From an uncultured Eubacteriales bacterium (GTDB lineage Bacteria; Bacillota; Clostridia; Lachnospirales; Anaerotignaceae), in the NCBI GenBank assembly GCA_949743655.1, contig CATJUP010000071.1, forward strand, positions 1 through 50,598: a DNA stretch of 50,598 bases, in the 5' to 3' direction. A program made the translations under genes and the position numbers. Below the pieces are notes generated by a model that saw nothing but the letters and a program-made list of their open reading frames with translations, did no database searches and was not told where the DNA came from. Positions 1 through 7,764 of this stretch are shown one piece after another. How positions within the stretch are numbered: position 1 is the first letter of the stretch; each line of letters begins with the position of its first letter.

Positions 1-293
1 TGAAATAGTTCAGCCAATAACTTTTGCACACAATAGTTAAGAGTTAAAGTTCTTTCGCTTTCTTTCTTTCAAGAAATATATTTGTATGTGTCGCGTAAAT
101 ATGAATTGAAATAGTTCAGCCAATAACTTTTGCACACAATAGTTAAGAGTTAAAGTTCTTTCGCTTCCTTTCTTTCAAGAAATATATTTGTATGTGTCGC
201 GTGAACATGAATTGAAACAGTTCAGCCAATAACTCTTGCACATAATAGTTAAGAGTTAAAGTTCTTTCGCTTCCTTTCTTTCAAGAAAGGAAG
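1..293. repeat. 106-bp tandem repeat, about 2.8 copies
   Basis: Copies begin at 1, 107 and 213, each opening with 'tgaaayagttcagccaataac', so the period is 106 bp. The array starts at the window edge and may extend further upstream. Each copy carries 'gttctttcgcttyctttctttcaagaaa'-type sequence. Only the last copy has the complementary second arm that makes a perfect hairpin; the earlier copies read on into 'tatatttgtatgtgtcgcg'. Copies differ by a few substitutions. The array lies just downstream of the minus-strand MATE gene. No coding potential was seen. Confidence 0.9.
270..293 (-). terminator. Terminator of the first MATE gene
   Basis: CTTCCTTTCTT (270-280), a 2-nt turn, then AAGAAAGGAAG (283-293) form a perfect 11-bp inverted repeat immediately after the minus-strand stop codon at 300. 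The minus-strand continuation 'cgaaagaac' is not a clean T-tract, so termination efficiency is uncertain. The hairpin is the intact version of the element degenerated in the other repeat copies. Confidence 0.55.
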
Positions 294-299
294 AAACTT

Positions 300-1685
300 T
301 TACTTCCAAGCATACTTCCATTTTCCGCTTTTAATTCTAAGTATACATATAAGTCCTCTAAAAACAGTATCGACACTTATACCAAGCCATATACCAACAA
401 CACCTAAATTAAATTTATAAGCCAGTAAATAGCATGATGCCAGTCTTATAACCCACATTCCCACAAATCCGGCTATAAGCGGTATTTTTACATCACCCGC
501 CCCACGGCATATTCCGCTTATAACTATGTAAAGACTAAAAAATACTTCCGAAGCCGCGGCTATTTTAAGTGTAATAGCGCCTTGCTGTATAACAAGAGGG
601 TCGTTTGTGAAAATACTTATAAAAAATTTTGAGAATATAAATACTGGCACACACATAATGGCTATAGCTATTATATTTATAACACATACAATAAAAGCAA
701 ATTTATCGGCTAATTTTTCATTTTTAGCGCCTAATGACTGACCTACAAGCGCCGTTGCTGAGTCTGCCAAACCGTAAGACGGCAAATAAAATATACCCTC
801 TGTTTGGTCTGTAAGGTAATGCGCTGCCAAAGCTATAGTACCAAGACCCGAAATCATTCCCGTAAGTACAATATGCCCAAAACTCAAAGAACATCTTTCA
901 ATACATACAGGCACTCCTATTTTAATTACATCAACAATAGTTTCCTTTTTTGGTCTGTAATCGCCCCTAATTTTTATTTTAACTGGTGTGTCATTTTTGT
1001 AAAGCATAACAACAAGAAACAACGCCAATGTTATATGCGAAACCGCCGTTGACACAGCAGCACCTTTAATACCCATTCCAGCACCATATATATTAAAAGA
1101 AACACCAAAAATATTAATATAACGTGATGGATAGATTAATATAAAATTTCCCGCAATATTCAAAACATTAGCCGCTATATTTGCAAAAAGCGGAAGTTTT
1201 GTATTTCCGGCAGCACGCATAACACCAGAGACAACAGTTGATATTGTGACAGTGCCAAGACTTAAACCAACTATTTTAAAATATAAAGCCGCTAAATCCA
1301 CAACATCTTTTTCAGCCCTAAGCCATACAGGAAGTTTTTCGGCTATGCTAAACGCCAATAACGATATTAAAATACCCAAACAAACCGAAAGTGTTATAGA
1401 CTGTCTTACTGTTTTGCGTACAATATTAAATTTTCCTTCTCCTATAAATTTAGCCACTATAAACATAAACGCCGCGCAAAGAGCCATATTAAAACCATTT
1501 ATAAACCATATTGTAGACGCCGTTACAGCTATAGCCGCTGTTGCATTAGCCCCTATAGAACCCACCATGCCTATATCCGCAAGAGACACCATACATATCA
1601 AAAACTGTTCTGCTATAGCTGGCCATGAAAGTTTAAAAACTGTGTGTGTTGGATTTTTTCCATAATTAAGTATATTGTTTTCCAT
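300..1685 (-). CDS. MATE family multidrug/cation antiporter
   Basis: The product is a polytopic inner-membrane protein of about 461 residues, the usual MATE/NorM/DinF length, with about 12 hydrophobic segments in two homologous halves. N-terminal 'FKLSWPAIAEQFLICMVSLADIGMVG' matches the typical MATE opening (PxxxxxxxxxxxxxxD), and the second half restarts near 'KETIVDVIKIGVPVCIERC'. MATE proteins export organic cations or drugs in exchange for Na+ or H+; the substrate cannot be read from sequence. The ORF track begins three codons earlier, but AGGGG lies only about 2 nt from that ATG and about 9 nt from the ATG at 1685, so I prefer MENNILNYGKNP as the start. It is transcribed divergently from spmA. 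Confidence 0.88.
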   Translation of the reverse strand: MENNILNYGKNPTHTVFKLSWPAIAEQFLICMVSLADIGMVGSIGANATAAIAVTASTIWFINGFNMALCAAFMFIVAKFIGEGKFNIVRKTVRQSITLSVCLGILISLLAFSIAEKLPVWLRAEKDVVDLAALYFKIVGLSLGTVTISTVVSGVMRAAGNTKLPLFANIAANVLNIAGNFILIYPSRYINIFGVSFNIYGAGMGIKGAAVSTAVSHITLALFLVVMLYKNDTPVKIKIRGDYRPKKETIVDVIKIGVPVCIERCSLSFGHIVLTGMISGLGTIALAAHYLTDQTEGIFYLPSYGLADSATALVGQSLGAKNEKLADKFAFIVCVINIIAIAIMCVPVFIFSKFFISIFTNDPLVIQQGAITLKIAAASEVFFSLYIVISGICRGAGDVKIPLIAGFVGMWVIRLASCYLLAYKFNLGVVGIWLGISVDTVFRGLICILRIKSGKWKYAWK

Positions 1686-1876
1686 AATAACCATTCCCCT
1701 ATATATTTAGAGACTTTATACCTAAAAATCCCTCAAAATCTCGTTTAATTAAAATTCACTAATTATATTAATTACAATATATCATCAAAGAAATAATAAT
1801 ACAAATAAAAAATACGTAATTAGACAAGCGTTTTAAAAATATAATTTTTTAGATAAGCTATTTTTAAGGGGGTTAC

Positions 1877-2458
1877 ATGCTTAACATAATATGGAGTTTT
1901 GTTATAGGTTTTGGAATTATAATGTGTTTTTTAACTGGAAATACTGAAACAGCAATAAATTCAATAACATCTGGCGCTGCTGATGCTATTGAGCTTTGTG
2001 TGTTTATGGCTGGTACAATGTCGTTTTGGAGCGGAATAATGAACATAGCTGAAAAAAGCGGTCTTGTTGAGAAAATATCTCAAAGTATACGTCCTGTCAT
2101 ATCATTTTTGTTTCCGGATATTCCTCCCCACAGTATGGCTTTTAAATACATATGTATAAATATGACGGCAAATTTTATGGGTTTGGGCTGGGCAGCTACA
2201 CCCGCGGGATTAGCTGCCATGAGTGAGATGAAAAAAATAAACCGTGTTACAAATACCGCAAGCCGCTCTATGTGTATGTTTATTATAGTAAATGTATCAT
2301 CTATACAGCTTTTACCTGTAAATATTATAATACTGCGTCAAAAATATATGAGCGCCTCACCTTTTGACATAGTTATACCTGCGTTAATAGCTACATCAGT
2401 ATCAACTATAACCGCCATTTTAGCGGCTAAAATATGTGAGAGGAGATATTTTAAATGA
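1877..2458 (+). CDS. spmA: Spore maturation protein A (nucleoside recognition family)
   Basis: SpmA is a membrane protein needed with SpmB for spore core dehydration in Bacillus and Clostridium; the transported species is not well established. This 193-residue protein has the family features 'GNTETAINSITSGAADAIELCVFMAGTMSFWSGIMNIAEKSG' and 'NMTANFMGLGWAATPAGLAAM', and four or five hydrophobic segments. The start ATG follows AAGGGGG by 4 nt. Its stop overlaps the spmB start (ATGA, 4 nt), so the two are translationally coupled, as in other endospore formers. A forespore or mother-cell sigma-factor promoter is expected, but I could not identify one with confidence in 1695-1876. Confidence 0.93.
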   Translation: MLNIIWSFVIGFGIIMCFLTGNTETAINSITSGAADAIELCVFMAGTMSFWSGIMNIAEKSGLVEKISQSIRPVISFLFPDIPPHSMAFKYICINMTANFMGLGWAATPAGLAAMSEMKKINRVTNTASRSMCMFIIVNVSSIQLLPVNIIILRQKYMSASPFDIVIPALIATSVSTITAILAAKICERRYFK

Positions 2459-2982
2459 GCATTATAAACACTATTTCAGCCGGTCTTATGCCTGCTGTTA
2501 TACTTTTTGTTGTTTTTTATGGTGTTATAAAACGCGTACCAATGCTTGATATATTCGCTGAGGGAGCTAAAAACGGACTTATTACTGTTTTTGATATACT
2601 TCCTGTACTTATAGCGCTTATGTGTTTTTCTTCAATATTTGTAAAATCAAATATGTCGGCGGTTTTCCAAAAAATAATAAGCCCTATTACTGATATTATA
2701 AAATTTCCTTCCGAGCTTGTTCCAATAATGATAATGAAAATGTTCTCATCTTCGGCGGCTACTGGGCTTTTAACCGAAATATATTCAATGTTTGGTCCAG
2801 ACTCTTACATAGGCAGAACGGCATCTATAATGCTTTCTTGCACAGAAACAATTTTTTATACAATGAGTATGTATTTTACATCTGTAAACATAAAAAACAC
2901 ATTATACACATTAGGCTGCTGTTTGTTCTCAACATTATGCGGCGTAGCGGCAAGCGCAATTTTGGCTTATATTATGTGGTAA
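2455..2982 (+). CDS. spmB: Spore maturation protein B (nucleoside recognition family)
   Basis: This 175-residue membrane protein is the partner of SpmA in spore core dehydration. 'VFYGVIKRVPMLDIFAEGAKNGL' near residue 20-45 and 'IIKFPSELVPIMIMKMFSSSAATGLLTEIYSMFGPDSYIGRTASIMLSCTETIFY' across the middle are family signatures. The length matches SpmB of Bacillus. The start ATG is preceded by GAGGAG about 9 nt upstream and overlaps the spmA stop by 4 nt. The pair is direct evidence that the host belongs to an endospore-forming lineage, although presence alone does not prove sporulation. Confidence 0.93.
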   Translation: MSIINTISAGLMPAVILFVVFYGVIKRVPMLDIFAEGAKNGLITVFDILPVLIALMCFSSIFVKSNMSAVFQKIISPITDIIKFPSELVPIMIMKMFSSSAATGLLTEIYSMFGPDSYIGRTASIMLSCTETIFYTMSMYFTSVNIKNTLYTLGCCLFSTLCGVAASAILAYIMW

Positions 2983-3052
2983 AATCGTACTTGTTTTTTA
3001 TAAAAATATATAATATACTAACTTGTAAATTATTTTTTAAGGTTGTGATTTT

Positions 3053-3550
3053 ATGAACGGAAGAGACAAAAGCGAAACAGAAGGAATTACATTATTAGGC
3101 AATAAAAACAACATATACAAAACTGATTACGCCCCTGAAGTGCTTGAGACATTTGTAAACAAACATCAAGAAAACGACTATTTTGTTAAATTTAACTGTC
3201 CTGAGTTTACAAGTCTGTGCCCTATAACAGGTCAGCCGGATTTTGCAAGTATATATATATCTTATGTGCCAAATATAAAAATGGTTGAGAGTAAATCACT
3301 AAAATTATATCTTTTTAGTTTTAGAAACCATGGCGACTTTCACGAAGACTGCGTTAATATTATAATGAAAGACCTAATAAAAGTTATGGAGCCAAAATAT
3401 ATTGAGGTTTGGGGAAAATTTACTCCACGAGGCGGAATATCAATAGACCCTTACCGTAATTACGGCATTAAGGGCACAAAGTGGGAACAGCTTGCTTGGG
3501 ACAGGCTGTCTCATCACGACATGTATCCTGAAAAGATTGATAATAGGTAA
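3053..3550 (+). CDS. queF: NADPH-dependent 7-cyano-7-deazaguanine reductase
   Basis: QueF reduces the nitrile of preQ0 to the aminomethyl group of preQ1, in the cytoplasmic queuosine tRNA-modification pathway. The 165-residue length is that of the short, unimodular (YkvM) type. The nucleophilic cysteine is in '[12 protein letters not shown]' (Cys56, with the conserved Asp63). The QueF motif '[21 protein letters not shown]' binds substrate and contains the expected Glu and His-Glu pair. The start ATG follows AAGG about 8-10 nt upstream. It sits 70 nt after spmB on the same strand with an AT-rich gap. No other queuosine gene is visible in the window, so this may be a salvage or scattered-pathway arrangement. 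Confidence 0.94.
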   Translation: MNGRDKSETEGITLLGNKNNIYKTDYAPEVLETFVNKHQENDYFVKFNCPEFTSLCPITGQPDFASIYISYVPNIKMVESKSLKLYLFSFRNHGDFHEDCVNIIMKDLIKVMEPKYIEVWGKFTPRGGISIDPYRNYGIKGTKWEQLAWDRLSHHDMYPEKIDNR

Positions 3551-3634
3551 CAAACACTAACTTTAACTGAATTAAAAACTGTATTATTTACAAAAATAAA
3601 ATAAAAATTTGGCTATGTTAAGGAGGATTAAAAA

Positions 3635-4732
3635 ATGAAAAATAAAATATTATTTTTGATTTTAGCTGCTTTTACGGCTGTTTCTTTAGCCGGCTGCGGT
3701 TCTTCATCTAAAAGCGAAAACACAAATAACAACGATTTAGTAGTATCTGGTGACGGTTTTGAGGTGTCAATTACTGACAGTGAAGACGATGCAATAAACA
3801 ATGGTGAAATTAATATAACCGTACAAAATAATGAACCTGTAAACGTGGCTCTTATTAAAGGACCTACAGCCATAGGCGCTGTATCGCTTATGAAAGACAG
3901 TGACGATGGCAAAACAGAGGGTAATTATAAATTTATACTTGAAACAGCTCCCGATAATGTTATAAGCAAAATTATATCTGGTGAAGTTGACATCGCGGCT
4001 GTTCCTTCAAACTCGGCAGCAGCTATTTATAATAAAACTAATGGTGGTGTTTCTGTTGCCGCTATAAACACTTTTGGAAATTTATATATTTTAGAAAACG
4101 GCAACACAATAAACTCTATTGAGGATTTAAGCCAAAAAACAATAACTTCAACAGGTCAGGGCGCTGTTCCAGAATATGTTTTAAATTATGTGCTAAATGA
4201 GAGCAAAACTCAAAACGTGTCAATAAATTTTATGCAGACACATCCAGAGTTAGCAACAGCTTTGGCATCTGGAGAGGTAGACATAGCTCTTTTGCCCGAA
4301 CCTTTTGTTGATGTCGCAATGGCTAAAAACCCAAATTTACGTGTAGCAATAGATATAGCACAATTTTACGATAATTATTCGGGCATTGATAAAGGGGACA
4401 AGCCTAACACTCTCCCTATGGGCTGTATAATTGTTAAAAACGATTTTGCTCAAAATAACAAAGAAAAACTTGATTTATTTATTAAAGAGTATAAAAAATC
4501 AATAGATTTTGTAAACAACAATACCGAGCAAAGCGCTCAGTACACATCCGAATATGGAATTATAGAAAACAAAGAAATTGCCCAAAAAGCCATACCAAAA
4601 TGCAGTATATATTATGTAGACGGCGATGATATGAAAACCACACTTGAGAGCTTTTTTAAAATAATGTATGCTGCCAACCCAAAATCAATAGGCGGAAAAA
4701 TGCCTGAAAATGATTTTTATTATAACTCTTGA
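3635..4732 (+). CDS. ABC transporter substrate-binding lipoprotein (NMT1/THI5-SsuA-like)
   Basis: This is the extracellular binding lipoprotein of an importer. The N-terminus is a lipoprotein signal peptide, with a Lys-rich start, a hydrophobic core and lipobox 'SLAGC' (Cys21), then a Ser/Asn-rich linker. The mature part has the NMT1/SsuA-type fold signals 'VALIKGPTAIGAVSLM', 'KIISGEVDIAAVPSNSAAAIY' and 'LASGEVDIALLPEPFVD'. Length 365 aa is normal. RBS AAGGAGG lies 8 nt before the ATG. It is followed by a hairpin and then the permease and ATPase, a standard importer operon. The class includes carriers for sulfonates, nitrate/bicarbonate, thiamine precursors and aromatics. The downstream metY tempts one to think of sulfur compounds, but the substrate is not determinable here. 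Confidence 0.88.
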   Translation: MKNKILFLILAAFTAVSLAGCGSSSKSENTNNNDLVVSGDGFEVSITDSEDDAINNGEINITVQNNEPVNVALIKGPTAIGAVSLMKDSDDGKTEGNYKFILETAPDNVISKIISGEVDIAAVPSNSAAAIYNKTNGGVSVAAINTFGNLYILENGNTINSIEDLSQKTITSTGQGAVPEYVLNYVLNESKTQNVSINFMQTHPELATALASGEVDIALLPEPFVDVAMAKNPNLRVAIDIAQFYDNYSGIDKGDKPNTLPMGCIIVKNDFAQNNKEKLDLFIKEYKKSIDFVNNNTEQSAQYTSEYGIIENKEIAQKAIPKCSIYYVDGDDMKTTLESFFKIMYAANPKSIGGKMPENDFYYNS

Positions 4733-4767
4733 GTGATTTTGTGTATATTTTAAAATTTTCTAAAAAA

Positions 4768-4810
4768 GTTTGCCGTTAGAGAATTGATACTTCTCTAAAT
4801 GGCAAATTTT
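4768..4810 (+). terminator. Intercistronic hairpin/attenuator between binding protein and permease
   Basis: TTTGCC (4769-4774) pairs with GGCAAA (4801-4806), with an inner TAGAGA/TCTCTA helix, and is followed by TTTTT. It is an intrinsic-terminator-like structure between the binding-protein and permease genes. Such partial terminators commonly make binding protein more abundant than the membrane components; that effect is inferred. Confidence 0.65.
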
Positions 4811-4825
4811 TAGGATGTGATTTTT

Positions 4826-5551
4826 TTGAAAAAGGGAAATATAATATCTATAATTGTATGGCTTATTATATATCAGCTAATAAGTTTAGCCATAAATAAA
4901 AACTTGCTTGTGCCCTCATTATACAGTATAGTTATGGCTTTTTTTTCACTTTGCTCAAAAAAAGTTTTTTGGGTTACGGTTTTGTTTTCGGTTTTAAGAA
5001 TACTTTTTGGTTTTTTATCAGCAGTTATTTTTGGCGTAATTATAGCTGGCATCTCGTATTTTTTTAAACATATAAACACATTTTTATATCCCGCTTTAAG
5101 TGTTATAAAAGCCACTCCTGTGGCTTCTTTTATAATATTAGCTATTTTATGGATAAAGACTGGCTATGTACCAGCTTTTATATCCTTTTTAACAGTACTT
5201 CCCATAATATGGTCAAATGTGTTTCAAGGTCTTAACCAAACTGACAAAAAACTTATAGAAATGGCTGATGTTTTTGAATTTGGCTTTTTAAAAAAAATAA
5301 AAATGATATATATACCTCAAATAACGCCGTATTTTAAAACCGCCTGTATAACTGGTTTAGGTTTTGCGTGGAAAAGCGGAGTTGCGGCTGAAGTTATAAG
5401 TGTTCCAAACTTATCTGTGGGACGTAGACTTTATGAGGCAAAAATATATATAGAGACTTCCGAGCTTTTTGCCTGGACATTTGTTGTTATAATTTTAAGC
5501 ATATTGTTTGAGAAAATTTTAATATTTTTGTTTAAATTAAAAAATAGGTGA
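4826..5551 (+). CDS. ABC transporter permease (SsuC/TauC-like)
   Basis: This is the inner-membrane channel subunit of the importer, about 241 residues with about six hydrophobic helices. The cytoplasmic EAA-type loop that contacts the ATPase is visible around 'MADVFEFGFLKKIKMIYIPQITPYF'. 'VIKATPVASFIILAILWIKTG' is typical of the NitT/TauT permease family. The ORF track starts at GTG 4817, but the only Shine-Dalgarno (AGGA, 4812-4815) is 1 nt from that codon and 10 nt from TTG 4826, so TTG 4826 (MKKGNIISI) is chosen. Its stop overlaps the start region of the ATPase gene. Confidence 0.88.
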   Translation: MKKGNIISIIVWLIIYQLISLAINKNLLVPSLYSIVMAFFSLCSKKVFWVTVLFSVLRILFGFLSAVIFGVIIAGISYFFKHINTFLYPALSVIKATPVASFIILAILWIKTGYVPAFISFLTVLPIIWSNVFQGLNQTDKKLIEMADVFEFGFLKKIKMIYIPQITPYFKTACITGLGFAWKSGVAAEVISVPNLSVGRRLYEAKIYIETSELFAWTFVVIILSILFEKILIFLFKLKNR

Positions 5552-5556
5552 TAAAA

Positions 5557-6183
5557 TTGATTTGTTTCAAAAATGTATCAAAAAGTTATGATAAAGAGGT
5601 ATTTAAAAATTTTAACGCTTGTTTTAAAAACAATGTAACAACGGCTATATTAGGTCCTTCTGGCTGCGGAAAAACAACTCTTATAAACATGCTCCTTGGC
5701 ATTGTAAAACCTGATAGCGGTGATATAACTGGCATACAAAACAAAAAACTTTCAGCAGTTTTTCAGGAGAACAGACTTTTGGAAACATTTAGCTTAAAAC
5801 AAAACATAATGGTTTCAAACTGTTCAAAAAATGAGGCTGAAAATGTTTTAAATGAACTTAAAATTATTGATTATTCAAATTTATACCCTAACGAGCTAAG
5901 CGGCGGAACAAAAAGGCGCGCGGCTATAGCCAGATGTATATTAAAAAAAGCCGATATATACATTTTTGATGAGCCTTTTAAAGGCATTGATACTGCTCTT
6001 AAAAAACATATAATTAAATATATTAAAAAATATATACATCAAAAAACATGTATTGTTGTCACCCATGATATTGATGAGGCTATAGAAATGGCTGAAAGTG
6101 TTAAAACACTTAACTCAAGCGGATTAATTGATATTGACAAAAACGATACTGATTTTATATACAGTTTTAAAAATTTAAAATAA
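5557..6183 (+). CDS. ABC transporter ATP-binding protein
   Basis: This is the nucleotide-binding subunit powering the importer on the cytoplasmic face. Walker A is 'GPSGCGKTT', the Q-loop 'FQENRL', the signature 'LSGGTKRRAAIARC' (the usual LSGGQ has Thr for Gln), Walker B 'ADIYIFDEP', and the switch His is in 'VVTHD'. At about 208 residues it is some 40 shorter than typical SsuB/TauB ATPases, lacking a long C-terminal tail but no catalytic motif. The ORF-track start GTG 5548 lies within the ribosome binding site AGGTGA. TTG 5557, 5 nt downstream of it, is the better start. It completes the three-gene importer operon. Confidence 0.88.
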   Translation: MICFKNVSKSYDKEVFKNFNACFKNNVTTAILGPSGCGKTTLINMLLGIVKPDSGDITGIQNKKLSAVFQENRLLETFSLKQNIMVSNCSKNEAENVLNELKIIDYSNLYPNELSGGTKRRAAIARCILKKADIYIFDEPFKGIDTALKKHIIKYIKKYIHQKTCIVVTHDIDEAIEMAESVKTLNSSGLIDIDKNDTDFIYSFKNLK

Positions 6184-6198
6184 ACAATACAAAACCTA

Positions 6199-6227
6199 TT
6201 GACATTATAGGAAATATGTTTTATATT
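6199..6227 (+). promoter_or_regulatory. Promoter of metY
   Basis: TTGACA (6199-6204), a 17-bp spacer and TATATT (6222-6227) form a strong housekeeping-type promoter. Predicted transcription start is near 6234, giving a leader of about 115 nt before metY. Confidence 0.75.
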
Positions 6228-6236
6228 ATACCTATT

Positions 6237-6304
6237 AAACAGATATGAACTCGAATATTAAAGTGATTGTAATATATGGCTATTATATATTTAATCTGTT
6301 TTTT
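6237..6304 (+). promoter_or_regulatory. metY leader inverted repeat with T-tract (possible attenuator)
   Basis: AAACAGAT (6237-6244) is complementary to ATCTGTTT (6294-6301), and T6 runs from 6299 to 6304. The enclosed 49 nt contain a second small repeat (ATATAT/ATATAT). The placement in the leader right after the predicted transcription start suggests a conditional terminator. I recognise no known SAM or T-box riboswitch consensus in it. Confidence 0.35.
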
Positions 6305-6349
6305 ACAGCTACTTTTGATAATACGTTTTTTGAGAGGAGATAATAAATT

Positions 6350-7639
6350 ATGTCAAACAAAAATTACAAATTTGAGACAATACAAATACACGCTGGTCAA
6401 GAAAATCCAGACCCTACAACAGATGCAAGGGCTGTGCCCATATATGCCACAACATCATATGTTTTTAAAAACAGCGCACAGGCGGCAGGACGTTTTAATC
6501 TTACCGAAACCGGAAACATATACACAAGATTAATGAACCCCACAAGCGATGTTTTTGAACAGCGAATATCCGCTCTTGAGCATGGTGTTGGTGCCCTTGC
6601 TGTAGCCACTGGCTCAGCGGCAATTACTTATGCTGTGCAAAATATAGCTTTAGCCGGTGACCATATTGTGTCATCAGCTAATATTTATGGCGGAACATAC
6701 AATCTTTTTGCCAACACATTAAAAGAACAGGGATTAAGCGTAAATTTTGTTGACCCTTCAGAACCCGAGAATTTTGAAAAAGCAATTAAACACAACACAA
6801 AACTTTTATATGCCGAAACACTCGGAAACCCAAATTCTGATGTTATAGATATTAAAGCCATAGCCGACATAGCGCACAAACATGGAATACCACTTATAAT
6901 AGACAATACATTCGCCACACCATATCTTTTGCGCCCTATTGAGTATGGAGCTGATATAGTTGTTCATTCAGCAACAAAATTTATAGGCGGTCATGGTACG
7001 GCAATGGGCGGCGTAATAGTAGATTCTGGAAAATTCGACTGGACTCAAAACGACAAATTCTTAGGTCTTTCAAAACCTAACCCGTCATATCATGGCGTAG
7101 TATTTACAGACGTGGCTAAAGAGGCGGCTTATATAACAAAAGTACGTACAACACTTCTTAGAGACCAAGGCGCCACAATATCACCTTTTAACTCATTCCT
7201 TCTTTTACAGGGGCTTGAAACACTTTCTCTTAGGGTTGAAAGGCACGTGTATAACGCCCTTAAAGTTGTAGATTTTCTTAAAAACCATAACCAGGTTGAG
7301 AAAGTAAACCACCCTTCTTTAGCCATAGGAAAAGAAAAAGAACTTTATAATAAATACTTTAAAAACGGCGCCGGTTCAATATTCACTTTTGATATAAAAG
7401 GCGGCTCAAAGACAGCCAAAAAGTTTACCGAAAGTCTTAAACTGTTTTCGTTGTTAGCCAATGTAGCCGATGTTAAATCGCTTGTAATTCATCCCGCGTC
7501 AACAACACACTCACAGTTATCAGAAAAAGAGCTCTTATCTGTTGGTATTAAACCTAACACTGTAAGACTGTCAATAGGCATTGAGCATATAGACGATATA
7601 ATATCCGACATTGAAAATGGCTTTAATGCAGTAAAATAA
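6350..7639 (+). CDS. metY: O-acetylhomoserine sulfhydrylase (PLP-dependent)
   Basis: This cytosolic Cys/Met-metabolism PLP enzyme converts O-acetyl-L-homoserine plus sulfide to L-homocysteine and acetate, giving direct sulfur assimilation into methionine. The length of 429 aa and the opening 'FETIQIHAGQENPDPTTDARAVPIYATTSYVF' are characteristic of MetY rather than of the shorter cystathionine gamma-synthase/lyase group. The Schiff-base lysine is in 'VVHSATKFIGGHGT' (Lys210), and the PLP-binding Asp is in 'IIDNTFATPY'. RBS GAGAGGAG precedes ATG 6350. It has its own promoter and leader, so it is probably transcribed separately from the ABC operon. A Cys-generating side activity is possible in this family. 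Confidence 0.93.
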   Translation: MSNKNYKFETIQIHAGQENPDPTTDARAVPIYATTSYVFKNSAQAAGRFNLTETGNIYTRLMNPTSDVFEQRISALEHGVGALAVATGSAAITYAVQNIALAGDHIVSSANIYGGTYNLFANTLKEQGLSVNFVDPSEPENFEKAIKHNTKLLYAETLGNPNSDVIDIKAIADIAHKHGIPLIIDNTFATPYLLRPIEYGADIVVHSATKFIGGHGTAMGGVIVDSGKFDWTQNDKFLGLSKPNPSYHGVVFTDVAKEAAYITKVRTTLLRDQGATISPFNSFLLLQGLETLSLRVERHVYNALKVVDFLKNHNQVEKVNHPSLAIGKEKELYNKYFKNGAGSIFTFDIKGGSKTAKKFTESLKLFSLLANVADVKSLVIHPASTTHSQLSEKELLSVGIKPNTVRLSIGIEHIDDIISDIENGFNAVK

Positions 7640-7665
7640 AAACCATATATACTCATATTTATAGT

Positions 7666-7694
7666 TTGACAACGCTTTTTAAGCGTGTTATTAT
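7666..7694 (+). promoter_or_regulatory. Promoter of the second MATE gene with palindromic operator in the spacer
   Basis: TTGACA (7666-7671), a 17-bp spacer and TATTAT (7689-7694). The spacer contains the perfect inverted repeat ACGCTT-TTT-AAGCGT (7672-7686), exactly between -35 and -10. That is the classic location for a repressor site; no regulator gene is adjacent. Confidence 0.75.
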
Positions 7695-7714
7695 CAACAA
7701 TATATTAATATAAT

Positions 7715-7742
7715 AACAGTTGTGGCATATACCGCAACTGTT
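7715..7742 (+). promoter_or_regulatory. Leader hairpin of the second MATE gene
   Basis: AACAGTTGTGG pairs with CCGCAACTGTT across a 6-nt loop, 11 bp including one G-U, followed by TTTAAT and then the GGGGG ribosome binding site. It could act as a weak terminator, an mRNA-stabilising element or an RNA-level switch. Confidence 0.55.
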
Positions 7743-7764
7743 TTAATATTGGGGGATAAAAATT

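Noticed and set aside
1-293. CRISPR array
   Set aside because: The 106-bp units are contiguous near-identical tandem copies, not short repeats separated by unique spacers, and no cas genes are present.
1246-1665. 139-aa plus-strand ORF inside the first MATE gene
   Set aside because: It is antisense to an intact membrane-transporter gene with no supporting translation signal; the same applies to the other ORF-track lines nested in real genes.
3551-3634. preQ1 riboswitch near queF
   Set aside because: A preQ1 riboswitch would be expected upstream of queF or a transporter gene, but neither 2983-3052 nor this gap shows a recognisable compact pseudoknot consensus.
6276-6533. Possible leader peptide or small gene ahead of metY
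   Set aside because: It overlaps the metY start in another frame, has no ribosome binding site, and its second half is simply metY out of frame.
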